The position numbers were made by a program, and so were the translations under genes. From the NCBI RefSeq assembly GCF_026339955.1, contig NZ_JAPEPW010000001.1:6407001-6471000 (forward strand): DNA of 64,000 bases. Direction: 5' to 3'. Below the pieces are notes generated by a model that was not told the DNA's origin, searched no databases, and saw only the letters and a list, made by a program, of their open reading frames with translations. Shown here in pieces: positions 32,244-40,516 of the stretch (its first letter is position 1; each line of letters opens with the position of its first letter). The DNA is from Streptomyces sp. NBC_01549 (lineage in GTDB: Bacteria; Actinomycetota; Actinomycetes; Streptomycetales; Streptomycetaceae).

Positions 32244-33935
32244 TCAGAGCTGGGACAGTTCGTCCACCAGGTCGTCCAGGCCCAGCGACCCCTGCGACAG
32301 GGCCGCCATGTGCCAGGCCTTGGCGTCGAAGGCGTCCCCGTGCCGCTTCTTCGCGTTCTCGCGGCCCCGTAGCCAGGCCCGCTCACCGAGCTTGTAGCCG
32401 ATGGCCTGACCCGGGATGGAGAGGTAGCGGGTGAGTTCGCTCTCCACGAAGTCCGCCGGACGGCTGCTGTGCGCGCCGAAGAACTCCTGAGCCAGCTCCG
32501 GGGTCCAGCGCTCGCCCGGGTGGAAGGGGGAGTCCGCTGGAATCTCCAGTTCCAGGTGCATGCCGATGTCGACGATGACCCGGGCCGCGCGCATCATCTG
32601 CGCGTCCAGGTAGCCGAGCCGCTGCTCCGCGTCCTCCAGGAAGCCCAGCTCGTCCATCAGCCGCTCCGCGTACAGCGCCCAGCCCTCGGCGTTGGCGCTG
32701 ACGAGACCGACGGTGGCCTGGTAGCGCGAGAGGTCGTCGACCACGTACACCCACTGGGCGAGCTGGAGGTGATGGCCGGGGACGCCCTCGTGGTACCAGG
32801 TCGAGACGAGGTCGTACACGGGGAAGCGGGTCTGCCCCATGGTGGGCAGCCAGGTGCGGCCGGGCCGCGAGAAGTCCGCGGACGGTGCGGTGTAGTACGG
32901 GGCCGCCGCACCGCCGGGTGGTGCGATGCGCGACTCCACCTTCCGCACCGGCTCGGCGAGTTCGAAGTGGGTGCCGTCCAGTGCGTCGATCGCGCGGTCC
33001 ATCACGTCCTGCAGCCACGCCTGGACCTCGTCGACGCCCTCGATGTGCCTGCCGTGCTCGTCGAGGTGTGCGAGCGCCACCCAGGGGGTCTCGGCGCCGG
33101 GCAGGATCTTCTCGGCCTCGGACCGCATCTCCGCGAGCAGCCGGTGGTACTCGGACCAGCCGTACGCGTACGCCTCGTCGAGGTCGAGGTCCGTACCGTT
33201 GAAGTAGCGCGTCCAGCGCGCGTACCGCTCGCGGCCCACGGTGTTGGGCGCGCCCTCGATCGTCGGCGCGTAGACGTCACGCATCCAGTCGCGCAGCTCC
33301 ACCAGGGCCCGCGTGGCCGTCCGGGCGGCCGTGTCCAGCTCCTCCCGCAGGGCTTCGGGACCCGCGGACACGAAGTCCTCGAACCAGCCGTGGCCCTGCC
33401 CGTCCGGGTCCGACCACTCGGTGAGCTGCTCGATGAAGGTCGCGGTGGGGCGCGGGCCCGCGTACAGCTTGCGCTCCAGCCCGAGGGCGAGGGACTCGCG
33501 GTACCCCGTCAGCGCGGTCGGCACCGCGCGCAGCCGCTCGGCGATCGCGGCCCAGTCCTCGTCCGTCTCGGTCGGGGCGATGGTGAACACCTGGCGCACG
33601 GAGTGCGCGGCCGTCTGCATGTTGCCGACGGCCCGCAGGCCCTCGTCGGCGTCGTGGACGGCCAGTTCGGCTGTGAGCCGCTCGCGCAGCAGCCGGGCGC
33701 AGCGGCGCTCGACGTCGCTGTCCGCGCCCGGTCGCCGCTCCGCCTCGTCGAGCCGGGCGAGCGTCGTACGCGCCAGCTCCGCGACGGCCTCCTGCCCCGC
33801 GGGCGAGGTGTCTGGGAGCTTTCCGGCACTCTCCTTCACACCGAGGTAGGTACCGAGGACCGGATCGAGGGCGATGAGTTCGTCGACGTACGCGTCGGCG
33901 ACCTCGCGGGGCAGCGGGCTCTTCGTCTCTGACAT
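32244..33935 (-). CDS. DUF885 zinc-peptidase-like protein
   Basis: A 563-aa DUF885 protein, a family related to M32-like alpha-helical metallopeptidases. The probable metal site is STWYHEGVPGHHLQLAQW (HExxxHH-like), with a downstream acidic segment NAEGWALYAERLMDELGFLE that fits the third ligand. Family length is about 560-600 aa, so it is complete. ATG 33935 (MSETKSPLPREV). No signal peptide. Peptide hydrolysis is expected but not demonstrated for close relatives. Confidence 0.9.
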   Translation of the reverse strand: MSETKSPLPREVADAYVDELIALDPVLGTYLGVKESAGKLPDTSPAGQEAVAELARTTLARLDEAERRPGADSDVERRCARLLRERLTAELAVHDADEGLRAVGNMQTAAHSVRQVFTIAPTETDEDWAAIAERLRAVPTALTGYRESLALGLERKLYAGPRPTATFIEQLTEWSDPDGQGHGWFEDFVSAGPEALREELDTAARTATRALVELRDWMRDVYAPTIEGAPNTVGRERYARWTRYFNGTDLDLDEAYAYGWSEYHRLLAEMRSEAEKILPGAETPWVALAHLDEHGRHIEGVDEVQAWLQDVMDRAIDALDGTHFELAEPVRKVESRIAPPGGAAAPYYTAPSADFSRPGRTWLPTMGQTRFPVYDLVSTWYHEGVPGHHLQLAQWVYVVDDLSRYQATVGLVSANAEGWALYAERLMDELGFLEDAEQRLGYLDAQMMRAARVIVDIGMHLELEIPADSPFHPGERWTPELAQEFFGAHSSRPADFVESELTRYLSIPGQAIGYKLGERAWLRGRENAKKRHGDAFDAKAWHMAALSQGSLGLDDLVDELSQL

Positions 33936-33998
33936 GCCGACATCCTCATACGGGGACGGGTGCCGCGTCAGCCCGGTCGACCGGGCACGGGGCCGACA

Positions 33999-34505
33999 TC
34001 AGCTTGATTTTGCCGAGGGCGAGGCCGAGGGCGGGGCGGGCGGGAGGAGGGGGCCGCAGTCCCACTGCTGGAAGATCAACCGGGTCTCCACGCGGGCCAC
34101 TTCGCGCCTGGACGTGAACTCGTCCAGGACCAGCCGCTGCAGATCTGCCATGTCCGCGACCGCGACCAGGACCAGGTAGTCGTCGGGCCCGGTGAGATGG
34201 AAGACGGTCCGGGACTCGGGCAGCGCCCTGATCCGCTCCACGAACGGCCCCACCAGTTCCCGCCGATGTGGTCTGACCTGCACGGACAGCAAGGCCTCCA
34301 GGCCTCGCCCGAGCTTCGCCGGATCGAGACGCAGCTGATGGCCGAGAATCACCCCCGCGCGGCGCAGCCTCGTCACCCGGTCCAGACAGGTCGAGGGCGC
34401 GACTCCGACCTGCGCGGCCAGATCGCGGTACGTCGTCCGTGCGTCGTTCTGGAGCAGCCGCAGCAGATGAAGATCGACCGGATCGAGTACGACGGATTCA
34501 GCCAT
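33999..34505 (-). CDS. Lrp/AsnC-family regulator
   Basis: A 168-aa regulator. The HTH is DPVDLHLLRLLQNDARTTYR, then GVAPSTCLDRVTRLRRAGVI. The RAM domain includes VFHLTGPDDYLVLVAVADMA, followed by a Pro/Ser-rich tail. ATG 34505 begins MAESVVLDPVD; longer frames would overlap the divergent gene. It faces a methionine gamma-lyase-like gene with a 60-bp gap, as typical for MdeR/mde pairs. Confidence 0.9.
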   Translation of the reverse strand: MAESVVLDPVDLHLLRLLQNDARTTYRDLAAQVGVAPSTCLDRVTRLRRAGVILGHQLRLDPAKLGRGLEALLSVQVRPHRRELVGPFVERIRALPESRTVFHLTGPDDYLVLVAVADMADLQRLVLDEFTSRREVARVETRLIFQQWDCGPLLPPAPPSASPSAKSS

Positions 34506-34565
34506 GGCCCGAACGTAACACGGAGTGTGCGGCCGGGGTCCCGTCCGGTGTTCAGTCTGCTGTGC

Positions 34566-35762
34566 ATGGAATCCGTGGTGCACGACGCATACGACGCTCA
34601 GGACGACCCCTACGACGTTCAGGACACCCGTGTCCCGGCGCCCCGCGCCCGAGCCCTCGCCACCGAGGCCGTGCACGCCGGGCGGGAGGACCTCGCCGGG
34701 CTGGGGCTGCACGCCGCGCCGATCGACCTGTCCACGACCTACCCCTCGTACGACAGCCGCGGCGAGGCCGCCCGCATCGACGCGTTCGCGGCCGACGGCG
34801 CCGAACCGGAGGGCCCGCCCGTCTACGGCCGCCTAGGCAACCCGACCGTCGCCCGTTTCGAGACCGCCCTCGCCCGCCTCGAAGGCACCGAGAGCGCGGT
34901 CGCCTTCGCGAGCGGTATGGCCGCGCTGAGCGCCGTACTGCTCGTGCGCGGCGCGCTCGGCCTGCGCCATGTCGTCGCCGTACGGCCCCTGTACGGCTGC
35001 AGCGATCACCTGCTGACCGCCGGACTGCTGGGCACCGAGGTGACCTGGGTCGACCCGGCGGGCATCGCGGACGCCCTGCGCCCGGACACCGGGCTTGTCA
35101 TGGTCGAGACCCCGGCCAACCCGACGCTCGCCGAACTCGACCTGCGCGCCGTCGCGCACGCCTGCGGCTCCGTCCCGCTGCTCGCCGACAACACCTTCGC
35201 CACACCCGTGCTGCAACGCCCCGCCGGACAGGGGGCCCGCCTGGTCCTGCACAGCGCCACCAAGTACCTGGGCGGACACGGGGACGTCATGGCCGGAGTG
35301 GTGGCCTGCGACGAGGAGTTCGCGCGGGGACTGCGCCAAGTGCGCTTCGCGACCGGCGGTGTGCTGCATCCGCTGGCCGGATATCTGCTGCTGCGGGGCC
35401 TGGCGACCCTGCCCGTACGGGTCCGGGCCGCGTCCGCGAACGCCGCGGAACTCGCCTCTCGGCTCGCCGCCGATCCGCGCGTCGACCGCGTCCACTATCC
35501 GCGGATCGGCGGGGCCATGATCGCCTTCGAGGTCCACGGCGACCCGCACGAGGTCGTCGCCGGGGTCCGCCTGATCACCCCGGCGGTGAGCCTCGGCAGC
35601 GTCGACAGCCTGATCCAGCATCCGGCGTCCATCAGCCATCGCATCGTGGCCGCCGCCGACCGCCGCGAGGCGGGGGTCAGCGACCGGCTGCTGCGTCTGT
35701 CGGTGGGGCTGGAGGGCGTGGAGGACCTGTGGGCCGACCTGGACGGTGCGCTGGGGCGGTGA
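34566..35762 (+). CDS. Cys/Met-metabolism PLP enzyme (methionine gamma-lyase-like)
   Basis: A 398-aa fold-type I PLP enzyme. PLP contacts are ESAVAFASGMAALSAVLL and the Asp in LADNTFATPVLQ; the Schiff-base lysine is Lys233 in LHSATKYLGGHGDVMAG. Substrate-loop residues appear in PVYGRLGNPTV. The family covers cystathionine gamma-synthase/lyase, O-acetylhomoserine sulfhydrylase and methionine gamma-lyase; divergence from an Lrp regulator favours a catabolic lyase. ATG 34566 is only 60 bp from the Lrp start. Residues 1-35 are a variable acidic leader. Confidence 0.85.
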   Translation: MESVVHDAYDAQDDPYDVQDTRVPAPRARALATEAVHAGREDLAGLGLHAAPIDLSTTYPSYDSRGEAARIDAFAADGAEPEGPPVYGRLGNPTVARFETALARLEGTESAVAFASGMAALSAVLLVRGALGLRHVVAVRPLYGCSDHLLTAGLLGTEVTWVDPAGIADALRPDTGLVMVETPANPTLAELDLRAVAHACGSVPLLADNTFATPVLQRPAGQGARLVLHSATKYLGGHGDVMAGVVACDEEFARGLRQVRFATGGVLHPLAGYLLLRGLATLPVRVRAASANAAELASRLAADPRVDRVHYPRIGGAMIAFEVHGDPHEVVAGVRLITPAVSLGSVDSLIQHPASISHRIVAAADRREAGVSDRLLRLSVGLEGVEDLWADLDGALGR

Positions 35763-35772
35763 CCGGTGGGAG

Positions 35773-35801
35773 GAGGCCCTGGGCAGGGTGCCCGGGGCCT
35801 C
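35773..35801. terminator. Bidirectional terminator
   Basis: GAGGCCCTGGGCA and TGCCCGGGGCCTC pair over 13 bp (one G-T pair) with a GGG loop, between the convergent PLP-enzyme and GNAT-fusion genes. Confidence 0.65.
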
Positions 35802-35823
35802 GCGGCGTCCGCCGTGCGCCGTC

Positions 35824-37272
35824 CTACTTCTTCTGCCCCTGCTTCTGCGCCTGCCTGTGTCCTTGGTCGTACGGCAGTCGGGACGTCACCGGTGTGGCGT
35901 CCAGGCGGGCCGTGATGACGAGGGTGCCCTCCTCGATCTGGTAGTCGAGGGGGAGATCCAGGCCGCGCATGGCGGCGACCATGCCGGTGTTGGAGGCCTG
36001 CGTGACGGCGTACACGCTCTCGCAGCCCGCTTCGACGGCCATGGTCACGAGACGGCCGAGCAGTTCGCCGCCGATGCCGCGCCGCTGCCAGTCGTCCTCG
36101 ACGAGCAGCGCGATCTCCGTCTCGTCGCCGTCCCAGAGGAGATGGCCGAGACCCACGACGCGTCCCGACGCCGTCTGCACGGCGAGGGTGCGCCCGAAGC
36201 GAGGACTGAGCAGGTGGTTCAGATAGCGGTCCGCGTCCCCGACCGGCCCGTGGTACCGCATGTTCAACGTGCTCGAGGAGCAGCGCTCGTGCATCGCCTT
36301 CGCCGCGTCGAGGTCGGAGACGTCGGCGCGACGCACGGTGATCGCGTTGCCCTCCGGCAGTGTCAGCATGTCCTGGCTGAGCGGAATGCGCGGACCCAGC
36401 CGCGCGTCCAGCTCCACCAACGCCCGCGCCCGAGCGAACTCGGTCGGCGTGAACGGCAGATACGGCCGTTCCACCGTGATCACCCCACCCTCCGGTGCGC
36501 GCAACCGCATCACCGTGTCTTCCAGCACTCCTTCGACCGGCGCACCCTCCTCCGCCCGGCTCGACCCGGGGGAGCGGGCGGGCAGCGAACGAATGGTGCA
36601 CCTACCGAGCAACTGCCGGAGGGCCAGCGGAAGTTCCGCCGCGTCCAAAGCGGTGCGCGTGGCCAGTCCCAGGACGCGCGTCGGAGCGTCCACCAGGTCG
36701 TGGGCGTCGGCCCGCTCGATCCAGGTCCCGGTGCCACCCGCCAGCGAGAGGGCGCGGGTCATCTCGGACGCGGCCAGCTCGGCGGGCGCGCGCAGCAGGA
36801 ACTCGTCGACCGTGCCCGCGGCGAGCGGGTGCGTCTGCAGGCTCAGGATGTCGACCCGCTGGTGGGCCAGCGCCGTGCACAGCGCGGCCAGCGATCCCGG
36901 TTCGTCCTTCACCGTCGTCCGCATCCGCCACAGGACGGTCGCCCCCGTGACGGCCTCCGGCATCGCCTGGGCCCGGTCGGCCTGCCCGGCCGGTCGCCCC
37001 ACGGCGAGTGTCCGGGTACCGGTATCGTCCGCCGGCGGGGCGTGACCGTGGCGGCGTGCCCACCAGGTGTGGAATCCGGCCGTGGCCGCCAGGACCACGG
37101 ACGAGATCACCAGCAGGGCCGGACCGTCGGGTCCGTGTCCGATCAGATTGGCGACGGCGTCGGCGACCGCGACGGCCGTGAACAGCGCGGCGAGCTCGAC
37201 CACGTCGCGTCGCCAGTGGTGGACGGGGCGTCCGTGCTTCGCCCGGGTCACATCAGACATGTCTGGAGTCAT
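35824..37272 (-). CDS. Two-TM / ACT / GNAT fusion protein
   Basis: A 482-aa protein with three modules: an N-terminal membrane hairpin (about residues 27-70, LAALFTAVAVADAVANLIG and ALLVISSVVLAATAGF), an ACT-like domain (about 112-190, MRTTVKDEPGSLAALCTALA), and a C-terminal GNAT domain (about 320-450, with LVEDDWQRRGIGGELLGRL as acetyl-CoA loop RRGIGG). This suggests an acetyltransferase gated by a small ligand such as an amino acid at the membrane. ATG 37272 or the Met four codons later are both possible starts. Confidence 0.85.
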   Translation of the reverse strand: MTPDMSDVTRAKHGRPVHHWRRDVVELAALFTAVAVADAVANLIGHGPDGPALLVISSVVLAATAGFHTWWARRHGHAPPADDTGTRTLAVGRPAGQADRAQAMPEAVTGATVLWRMRTTVKDEPGSLAALCTALAHQRVDILSLQTHPLAAGTVDEFLLRAPAELAASEMTRALSLAGGTGTWIERADAHDLVDAPTRVLGLATRTALDAAELPLALRQLLGRCTIRSLPARSPGSSRAEEGAPVEGVLEDTVMRLRAPEGGVITVERPYLPFTPTEFARARALVELDARLGPRIPLSQDMLTLPEGNAITVRRADVSDLDAAKAMHERCSSSTLNMRYHGPVGDADRYLNHLLSPRFGRTLAVQTASGRVVGLGHLLWDGDETEIALLVEDDWQRRGIGGELLGRLVTMAVEAGCESVYAVTQASNTGMVAAMRGLDLPLDYQIEEGTLVITARLDATPVTSRLPYDQGHRQAQKQGQKK

Positions 37273-37417
37273 GCAGCCACTGTGAAGGAGTGGTGTTGCG
37301 TGATCACGAACGGCCTGTGACTGATCGGTAAAGTGTCGTTCTATCCTTTTTGCGGTTCTTTTTGCGCTTGTTTTGCCTGCCTCGGAGCGCCTGGCTTACG
37401 CGCCTGGTCACGAGAGT

Positions 37418-37452
37418 GGCCGCGCACCGGGGGATGACTCCGGTGCGCGGCC
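37418..37452. terminator. Hairpin left of tnpB element
   Basis: GGCCGCGCACCGG and its perfect complement enclose a 9-nt loop. It lies in the 246-bp non-coding stretch between the GNAT-fusion gene and the tnpB element; no gene adjacent to it ends here, so its parent transcript is unclear. Confidence 0.5.
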
Positions 37453-37518
37453 CAACCCTTACAGGGTACGGGAGTTGGGCGCGGTCACTGACCTATGTGC
37501 CCCGGCTGCAACACCTGT

Positions 37519-37600
37519 TTGACTGCTCCTCTCCCTGAAGGGAGGGGATTCCTGGCTCAGGCCGCCCCCTGGAGCGGCGCTCCAGGAGGTCTTACGCCCT
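37519..37600 (-). ncRNA. Predicted 3' part of TnpB guide RNA (omega-RNA)
   Basis: In IS605 elements the omega-RNA overlaps the tnpB 3' end and right-end hairpin, and its guide is the flanking DNA. By that rule the transcript would continue past 37519 into a guide such as ACAGGTGTTGCAGCCG (37518-37503, minus strand). Only the conserved right-end hairpin is seen; transcription is inferred. Confidence 0.35.
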
Positions 37601-38855
37601 CGACACCAGCCGGGGCCAGACCAGCCCGGACGAGCATCACACGCGCGGAGTTCTTGTCCCTAGGGGACACCGCTTTGCATATGGTGCAGGTGTAGGTACG
37701 TTGCGACAGCGGCAGTGCGTGCTTGGTTCTCGCTCCGCACGATCCGCAGTCCATGGTGGTATGCGCGGGATGCACCAGGCGGACATCCCGCCCGTGCTTG
37801 CGGCCCATCTCGACCAGAGCCTGCTTGGTGGCGCCGATCGCGGCATCCGCCGCCTTGCGGGCCATGGTGGTCCTGGCCAGGAACTTCGGGCGGAAGTCCT
37901 CCACCGCGATCGCGTCGTGGTCGCGCACGACCTTCTTCGCCCACTTGCGGCCTGTGTCCTGCCGCTGCCGGGCGATCTTCTGGTAAGTCTTCGCCCGCCA
38001 CTTCTTCGCCTCGCGGTAGCCGCTGGAGGCGGCCTGCCCCTTCCTGGGTTTGCGGTGGGCCATCATGCGGTCGTACCGGGTCAGCCTGGCCTGTGCCTTC
38101 CGGCCGTGCTCGACGTGCGGTAGGTCGTGGGCGGCGCTGGTGGTGGTCGCCGTCTCCTTCACCCCCCAGTCGATCCCGATCACCCGACCGGTCCGCAGCA
38201 ACGGCTCGGTCTGGACGGGGACGACGAACAAGGCGTACCAGTGCCCGACGCTGTCCTGGTACACACGCACCGAGGAGGGCTCGGCGGGCAGTTCGCGGGA
38301 CCACACCACGCTCAGGACGATCCCGCCCGCCAGGTGCAGGCGCCCGTCCTTCAGCCGGAAGCCGCGCCGGGTGTAGTTCAGCGTGGGCAGCGCCTCGCGT
38401 TTCTTCTTGTGCTTCGGCATCCCGGCCCGGCGGTGCATCGGCAGCCGCTGCCTGGTGTCCTTCAGGGCTTTCGCGCGGGACGTGCCGAAGTCCCGGATGA
38501 GCTGCTGCTGCGGCACCGAGGAGCCCTCGGCCAGCCACGGCACCACTGTGCGGGCCTGGGTCAGCATCCTGTCCAGCCGGGCGGGGCCGCACTTCTCCCC
38601 GTCGGCGTGGGCCTTCTTGGAGCGGGCCACGCACTCGTTCCAGACCCACCGGCACCGGTCCCACTCGGCCAGCAGCCCCGCGCGGGCCGTGGACGACACC
38701 CGCAGCCGGTACGTGTACCGGGCATGCCCGACCCCGTCGGCCCCCTTCACCGCCACCACGGCGTCACCCCCACCCCGCCCTGTATCACCCGACTCCCGCC
38801 AAGCGACCGTACGTGCGACACCCGCACACCCGCACCCCCCTTCCGTCGCAACCAC
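37557..38855 (-). CDS. tnpB: TnpB RNA-guided nuclease / transposon protein
   Basis: Up to 432 aa. The RuvC triad is complete: Asp229 in VIGIDWGVKET, Glu319 in AIAVEDFRPKF and Asp400 in SPRDKNSARV. The zinc finger has CGSC (370-373) and CTIC (390-393). The N-terminal wedge/recognition part (RYTYRLRVSSTARAGLLAEW) is present. The true start is probably one of the GTG codons at about 38759-38750 (VVAVKGADGVG), because the first 30 residues are Gly/Arg-rich junk. Unlike the copy at 2.4-3.6 kb no frameshift is seen, so it may encode active nuclease. Confidence 0.88.
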   Translation of the reverse strand: MVATEGGCGCAGVARTVAWRESGDTGRGGGDAVVAVKGADGVGHARYTYRLRVSSTARAGLLAEWDRCRWVWNECVARSKKAHADGEKCGPARLDRMLTQARTVVPWLAEGSSVPQQQLIRDFGTSRAKALKDTRQRLPMHRRAGMPKHKKKREALPTLNYTRRGFRLKDGRLHLAGGIVLSVVWSRELPAEPSSVRVYQDSVGHWYALFVVPVQTEPLLRTGRVIGIDWGVKETATTTSAAHDLPHVEHGRKAQARLTRYDRMMAHRKPRKGQAASSGYREAKKWRAKTYQKIARQRQDTGRKWAKKVVRDHDAIAVEDFRPKFLARTTMARKAADAAIGATKQALVEMGRKHGRDVRLVHPAHTTMDCGSCGARTKHALPLSQRTYTCTICKAVSPRDKNSARVMLVRAGLAPAGVEGVRPPGAPLQGAA

Positions 38856-39188
38856 CCCAACCAGCGGACAAAGGCATACCCGTTCGTTATTACCCGGCTC
38901 CGTCGGCGGACCCTACCGGCGCTCCGCCCCGGGGAGCCGGATACGGCGACGCTCCTCATCGCCGTCACAGGATGCGATTCCCCCCGGCGTGAACGCCGGG
39001 GCCTCCTCGCAAGAGACCAGGTGAACAACTGGCCCCGCCGACAAGGGAACCGGCATCCGCCTCCACGCCGGCATGTCCCACGGATGCCCCGTCCACGCCA
39101 CCCGCCCGGCCGCCGAGCCCACCGCTGCGCGCGGGGGTCGTCGCCCACGGTCCAGTCCCCCTCCACTCGTGTGAGGCTTCCGGCCGGG

Positions 39189-39342
39189 GGTTTTGTGCGA
39201 CGTCCCCGGCCCGGAGGATTTATGCGATGCCCCCAACCCGGGTGTCTTTTGCGAGGGCCTCGGCCTGAGTGTCTTGTGCGACGTCCTCGGTCCGGGTGTC
39301 TTGCGCGATGGTCTCGCCTCGGGTGGCTCATGCGGCACTGTG
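39189..39342. repeat. 27-bp degenerate tandem repeat (about 5.7 copies)
   Basis: The unit contains TTGTGCGACGTCCTCGG-like sequence. Copies start at 39189, 39216, 39243, 39270, 39297 and 39324 and differ by several substitutions. Because 27 is a multiple of three, minus-strand frames read as nine-residue repeats (PGPRTSHKT type), but no gene start or ribosome-binding site supports a protein. Confidence 0.8.
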
Positions 39343-39344
39343 TA

Positions 39345-39393
39345 CGCCGCCGCCGGTCGGCGCCGGTGCGTACGGCGCCGACCGGCGGCGGCG
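39345..39393. terminator. Very strong 21-bp-stem hairpin
   Basis: A perfect 21-bp stem (CGCCGCCGCCGGTCGGCGCC type) with a 7-nt loop, immediately after the minisatellite and 63 bp beyond the stop of the leftward hydrolase gene. Probably its terminator. Confidence 0.7.
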
Positions 39394-39455
39394 GTGTCCT
39401 GGTCGGCGCGGGCATCGCCCCGGGCTCCAGCGCGCGGCGCCTCACCCGGCGTCGC

Positions 39456-40286
39456 TCAGCGGCTGCCGTCGAGGATGACGCGGGCGACAAGCGCGGGGTC
39501 GTCGTTCATCGGGACGTGGCCGCAGCCGGGCAGCCGCACCAGGCGGGCCCGGGGAATGATGTGCTTGGCCCGGATCCCCTGGCGGCGCACCAGCAGCCGG
39601 TCCCGGGTACCCCAGGCCACGGTGACGGGTAGCCCCGGGATGTCGTCCGTGAACTGGACGGTGGTGCCGGCCCGGAGGGTGTCGGCGAAACCCTCGGCGT
39701 GGGCCAGCGCGAGGGTCTCGGCGACGACGGCCTCGGGTGAACGGCGGCCGGGCCGGGCGTAGATGGTGCTGGTCAGGGCCGCCCGCCCGGTCGCCGAGCG
39801 GGAGAGCCGTTCGATCACCGGGAGCGGCAGGCGCCGCGCGCCCTGTCGCATCGCGAGCAGCACACCGAAGGCGTAGCGCCGCTCGACCGGCGACCAGAAC
39901 CCGGCGGGCGAGAACGCGGTGACGGAGCGTACGAGCTTCTCGCGCCCCAACTCCAGGGCCAGCAGGCCGCCCAGGGAGTTGCCCGCCACGTGCGGACGCT
40001 CGATCTCCAGCGCCTCGCACAGCGCGCCGAGCACGGGCACCACCGTCCCGAGGTCGTGCGTCAGCCCGCCGGGCAGCGCCGGGGACTCGCCGAATCCCGG
40101 CAGGTCGACGGCTATCACCTCCCGCTCGGCGGCCAGGATGTGCACGACCGGGTCCCAGGCCTGCCGGTGGTGGCCGATGCCGTGCAGGAGGAGCAGCGGT
40201 TCTCCGGTGCCCACACGCGCGTAGGACATGGTCACGGTCCGCGGACCGTGCGCGGAGGGAAGGCTGAAGGAGACCGTGGCGGACAT
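39456..40286 (-). CDS. Alpha/beta hydrolase
   Basis: A 276-aa alpha/beta-hydrolase. The oxyanion motif is LLLLHGIGHHRQAWDPV, with IAVDLPGFGES. The nucleophile elbow is PHVAGNSLGGLLALELG (Ser in GNSLGG), and the catalytic Asp and His regions are TVAWGTRDRLLV and VRLPGCGHVPMNDDP. ATG 40286. It is divergent from an ECF sigma factor gene across 230 bp. Substrate unknown. Confidence 0.88.
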   Translation of the reverse strand: MSATVSFSLPSAHGPRTVTMSYARVGTGEPLLLLHGIGHHRQAWDPVVHILAAEREVIAVDLPGFGESPALPGGLTHDLGTVVPVLGALCEALEIERPHVAGNSLGGLLALELGREKLVRSVTAFSPAGFWSPVERRYAFGVLLAMRQGARRLPLPVIERLSRSATGRAALTSTIYARPGRRSPEAVVAETLALAHAEGFADTLRAGTTVQFTDDIPGLPVTVAWGTRDRLLVRRQGIRAKHIIPRARLVRLPGCGHVPMNDDPALVARVILDGSR

Positions 40287-40516
40287 GATGCTGCTCCTCG
40301 TCTGGTGACACGCTGACGAACCGTCTTCGTAGACAGCTTGTCAGCAACCGCTACCGACGGGTAGCCCCCGGTCGCCGTCACCTGGAACTGCTCGCCCACG
40401 CCGTCCGACTCGACGGGCGACAGCCGGCCACCCGCCCGCCGGCCGCTGGTTTTTGTGCTCCGAAAGGCACCGGCGCCGCCTGGACACGGCGGAACGTGTC
40501 GGGATGGGATGGAGCC

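Larger units (their letters stand above)
37519..39029 (-). mobile_element. IS200/IS605-type tnpB-only element (apparently intact)
   Basis: Right end: on the minus strand a hairpin CTCCC-TTCA-GGGAG followed by GAGCAGTCAA, the usual tail of IS1341/IS605 OrfB elements, ends near 37519. Left end: GTTGTTCA plus a CCCCGGCGTT/AACGCCGGGG hairpin, matching the left end of the element at 2.3-3.8 kb up to the same base (39029). No tnpA, so it would need a transposase in trans. Confidence 0.7.

Noticed and set aside
37418..37490. tRNA gene left of the second tnpB element
   Set aside because: A perfect acceptor-like stem is present, but there is no T-loop GTTCRA box or cloverleaf; it reads as a terminator plus unassigned sequence.
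39189..39342. Gene for a protein with nine-residue repeats on the minus strand
   Set aside because: No ribosome-binding site or conserved flanks; the frame is interrupted in composition and runs into the tnpB left end. Better treated as a minisatellite.
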